Of a stretch of DNA of 64,000 nucleotides, positions 62,244 to 64,000 are shown one piece after another; position 1 is the stretch's first letter, and the number at the start of each line of letters is the position of its first letter. The position numbers and the translations under genes are program-made. Origin of the DNA: Thiomonas delicata (GTDB lineage Bacteria > Pseudomonadota > Gammaproteobacteria > Burkholderiales > Burkholderiaceae_C); NCBI RefSeq assembly GCF_900088825.1, contig NZ_LT592170.1, forward strand, positions 1,166,852 through 1,230,851, read 5' to 3'. Below the pieces are notes generated by a model, which searched no databases, was not told where the DNA came from, and worked only from the letters and a program-made list of their open reading frames with translations.

Positions 62244-63290
62244 ATGTCAACAGTCCATCCAGGTGCTCCGAAGGTGCACGCGCAACGAACCCAAATGCAT
62301 CCCATCAACCTACCCACCTACTCCGACGTGATTGCCGCGTCTGAACGCATTGCTGACCACGCCCACCGAACCCCGGTGCTGACGTCACGCACTGCGGATA
62401 ACCATCTCGGCTGCGAGTTATTCTTCAAAGCAGAGAACTTTCAGCGCATGGGGGCCTTCAAGTTTCGTGGCGCGTTCAATGCTTTGTCACGATTCGACGC
62501 GGCCCAGCGTCGCCAAGGCGTCGTGGCGTTTTCTTCGGGAAATCATGCGCAGGCGATCGCGCTTTCGGCCAAGCTGCTGGGCATTCCCGCAACGATCGTC
62601 ATGCCCCGCGATGCACCGGTCATGAAGGTCGAGGCGACCAAGAGCTACGGCGCTCAGGTGGTGACCTACAACCGCTACGAAGAAGACCGTGAGCAGATCA
62701 GCCGCACACTCGCAGAACAGCAGGGCATGACCCTGATTCCGCCGTATGACCATGCTGACGTGATCGCTGGACAAGGCACCGTTGTAAAGGAGTTGATCGA
62801 AGAGGTTGGACCCCTTGATGCCCTGTTCGTCCCTCTTGGCGGCGGCGGATTGTTGTCGGGGTCCGCCTTGTCCGCGCGGGCGCTGTCTCCGCTCTGCCAG
62901 ATCTACGGGGTGGAACCTGAGGCAGGAAACGATGGCCAGCAGTCCTTTCAGACGGGGAGCATCGTGCACATCGACACGCCAAACAGCATCGCTGACGGCG
63001 CACAGACGCAGCATCTCGGTCAACTGACCTTCGCCATCATCCGGGAGAGGGTCGCTGATATTTTGACCGTCAGCGACGACGATTTGGTGCACGAGATGCG
63101 GTTCTTCGCCACCCGGATGAAAATCCTCGTCGAGCCGACGGGTTGCCTCGGCTTTGCTGGAGCGAGAGTGAGTTCCGAGGGCCTCCGTGGAAAGCGTGTC
63201 GGCGTTGTCATCAGCGGAGGCAATGTCGACCTAAGCAGGTTCTGCGCGCTGACGAGCAAGGGAGGCCGCTCGCCGACGGATCCGATCTAA
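62244..63290 (+). CDS. serine racemase / threonine or hydroxyaspartate dehydratase family enzyme
   Basis: A 348-residue fold-type II PLP enzyme: the PLP lysine is in MGAFKFRGAFNAL, then VAFSSGNHAQAIAL, and the phosphate loop GGGGLLSGSALSARA. The C-terminus (VGVVISGGNVDL) is typical of the serine racemase/threonine dehydratase group. No ACT regulatory domain is present, which favours the short racemase or hydroxyaspartate-dehydratase type. ATG 62244 is coupled to the upstream stop; ATG 62298 would fit the usual family start better. Together with the D-aminopeptidase it suggests D-amino-acid or peptide catabolism. Confidence 0.83.
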   Translation: MSTVHPGAPKVHAQRTQMHPINLPTYSDVIAASERIADHAHRTPVLTSRTADNHLGCELFFKAENFQRMGAFKFRGAFNALSRFDAAQRRQGVVAFSSGNHAQAIALSAKLLGIPATIVMPRDAPVMKVEATKSYGAQVVTYNRYEEDREQISRTLAEQQGMTLIPPYDHADVIAGQGTVVKELIEEVGPLDALFVPLGGGGLLSGSALSARALSPLCQIYGVEPEAGNDGQQSFQTGSIVHIDTPNSIADGAQTQHLGQLTFAIIRERVADILTVSDDDLVHEMRFFATRMKILVEPTGCLGFAGARVSSEGLRGKRVGVVISGGNVDLSRFCALTSKGGRSPTDPI

Positions 63291-63672
63291 CGCAGCATCT
63301 CCCGGAGCAACCATGATTATCAACATGGCGTGTTGAAGCCGGCGCCAATTCAAGCCTGACGCCGCGCGCAGCTCGTTTGCCGTAGCCCAGTCGCCGATCG
63401 GCATGTGACTCAAATTGGCACCGGCGCCAATACGAATGACGCAAATGTGGTCCTGAGCGGACATGTTGGTGCAATGGTCTGATAGACGGCAATGGCCGGG
63501 ACCCGCCTCCAAATGATGATGATCGGTTCCAACGCCAGGCCGCTGCGGTAGCCAATCAACATGTCGGTGCCGTTGACAGCCTTCGATCGGGGTCGATTAC
63601 TGGTTGAAGCGACGAAGACGGCGGGCCTGATCAGACGACGCACCATCTGTCCCCACCCTGCAGAGTCAGGGC
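63291..63672. other. boundary region before the primase-like gene
   Basis: About 380 bases without a supported gene. Its last part (63615-63672) resembles the region before the small plasmid gene at 55693: a GATCAGAC-centred stretch followed by CCCCACCCTGCAGAGTCAGG. A 12-bp match TCAACATGTCGG occurs here (about 63557) and at 33062. I read it as the right edge of an insertion into a plasmid backbone. Confidence 0.45.
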
Positions 63673-64000
63673 ATGGACACGACGCACCTCACCCCGTTTC
63701 TCGATTTCGCCCGCCTGCACGATGTGCACATCGACCCGCAGCGTCTGCAGGTCGATGGCCGCATCCACCGCGCCGATGTCGGCGACCGCCCCAATGGCAG
63801 GAACGATGCCGCCTACCTGCTGCGCGAGGACGGCACCGGCTGGGTGACGAACTTCAAGGCCGATGGCAAACCCATCGCCTTCCGCCCGGAACTGGCGCGA
63901 GAGCGCACGCCCGAAGAACAACAAAAGGCCCAAGCCGAGCGCGCCGCCTGGTTGCAGCAGCAGGCCGAGCGTCAAAAGGCCGCCCTCACCGGCAGCCTGT
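63673..64000 (+). CDS. plasmid primase-like protein, N-terminal fragment
   Basis: The frame runs off the window end; 109 residues are visible (LTPFLDFARLHDVHIDPQRLQVDGRIHRADVGDRPNGRNDAAYLLREDGTGWVTNFKADGKP...). The start resembles the N-terminal region of plasmid-encoded primase or TOPRIM-type proteins, in which a short motif around the RIHRAD/GRNDAAYLL stretch precedes a long charged helix (RTPEEQQKAQAERAAWLQQQAERQ). This is a tentative family match; the catalytic part is outside the window. Confidence 0.5.
   Translation, partial: MDTTHLTPFLDFARLHDVHIDPQRLQVDGRIHRADVGDRPNGRNDAAYLLREDGTGWVTNFKADGKPIAFRPELARERTPEEQQKAQAERAAWLQQQAERQKAALTGSL

Noticed and set aside
1-64000. CRISPR arrays, rRNA or tRNA genes
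   Set aside because: No regularly spaced repeats, rRNA stretches or cloverleaf sequences were found on reading.

Overview
This window is a high-GC proteobacterial accessory region. The gene content (Tn4371-type conjugation genes, CrgA/GcvA-type LysR regulators, an OprO/P-type porin, IS1182, IS21 and IS630 elements) points to a beta- or gamma-proteobacterium, most likely Burkholderiales or a similar soil or water organism. It is not possible to say from the sequence whether the region is chromosomal or on a megaplasmid. No rRNA, tRNA or CRISPR array was seen.

Layout. Positions 1-19740 hold the conjugation module of a Tn4371/ICE-like element: the 3' end of a MOBP-type relaxase, a small cargo (LysR, secreted cupin, OprO/P porin) split by an IS1182 copy, a LysR-eexN pair closed by a clear terminator, then traG-copG-trbB-C-D-E-J-L-F-G-I and a DUF2274 gene, nearly all overlapping by 4 bp. 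Positions 19800-26670 hold a compact minus-strand defence operon: AbiEi/AbiEii (type IV toxin-antitoxin), an Mrr-like nuclease with an extra N-terminal domain, and Hachiman HamA/HamB. All five genes overlap or are spaced by at most 18 nt, behind one operator-like palindrome. Positions 26700-32871 hold a perfect hairpin, an AraC/GlxA remnant, and two LysR-MFS (DHA2) pairs. A second, inverted IS1182 copy (33160-34771) closes an IS-bounded segment of about 31.7 kb.

Positions 34849-45854 form a patchwork of redox and regulatory genes: an AraC gene split by an IS21-family element with a 6-bp duplication, two SDR oxidoreductases, TetR, an aldo/keto reductase with its LysR, an NTF2-like protein, and a GFA gene split by an IS630 element at TA. 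Both broken genes can be rejoined in frame on paper. Positions 45923-49185 hold a LysR-controlled set of two secreted DsrE-like proteins around a secreted rhodanese. A small tyrosine recombinase, a GtrA protein, an ABC exporter and a MocR-LysE pair follow.

From 55693 a second, IncP-like conjugation backbone appears: a small plasmid protein and a second trbB with no trbC after it. The next seven kilobases carry TetR/EamA, SoxR/MFS with a well-formed SoxR-type promoter (19-bp spacer), a degraded sensor kinase, a DppA-type D-aminopeptidase and a serine/threonine dehydratase-racemase family enzyme. At 63673 a plasmid primase-like gene begins and runs off the window.

The most interesting element is the five-gene AbiE-Mrr-Hachiman operon as cargo directly behind the conjugation genes. 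Next are the periplasmic DsrE-rhodanese cluster, the SoxR-controlled exporter, and several short dispersed repeats that appear to mark old insertion boundaries.
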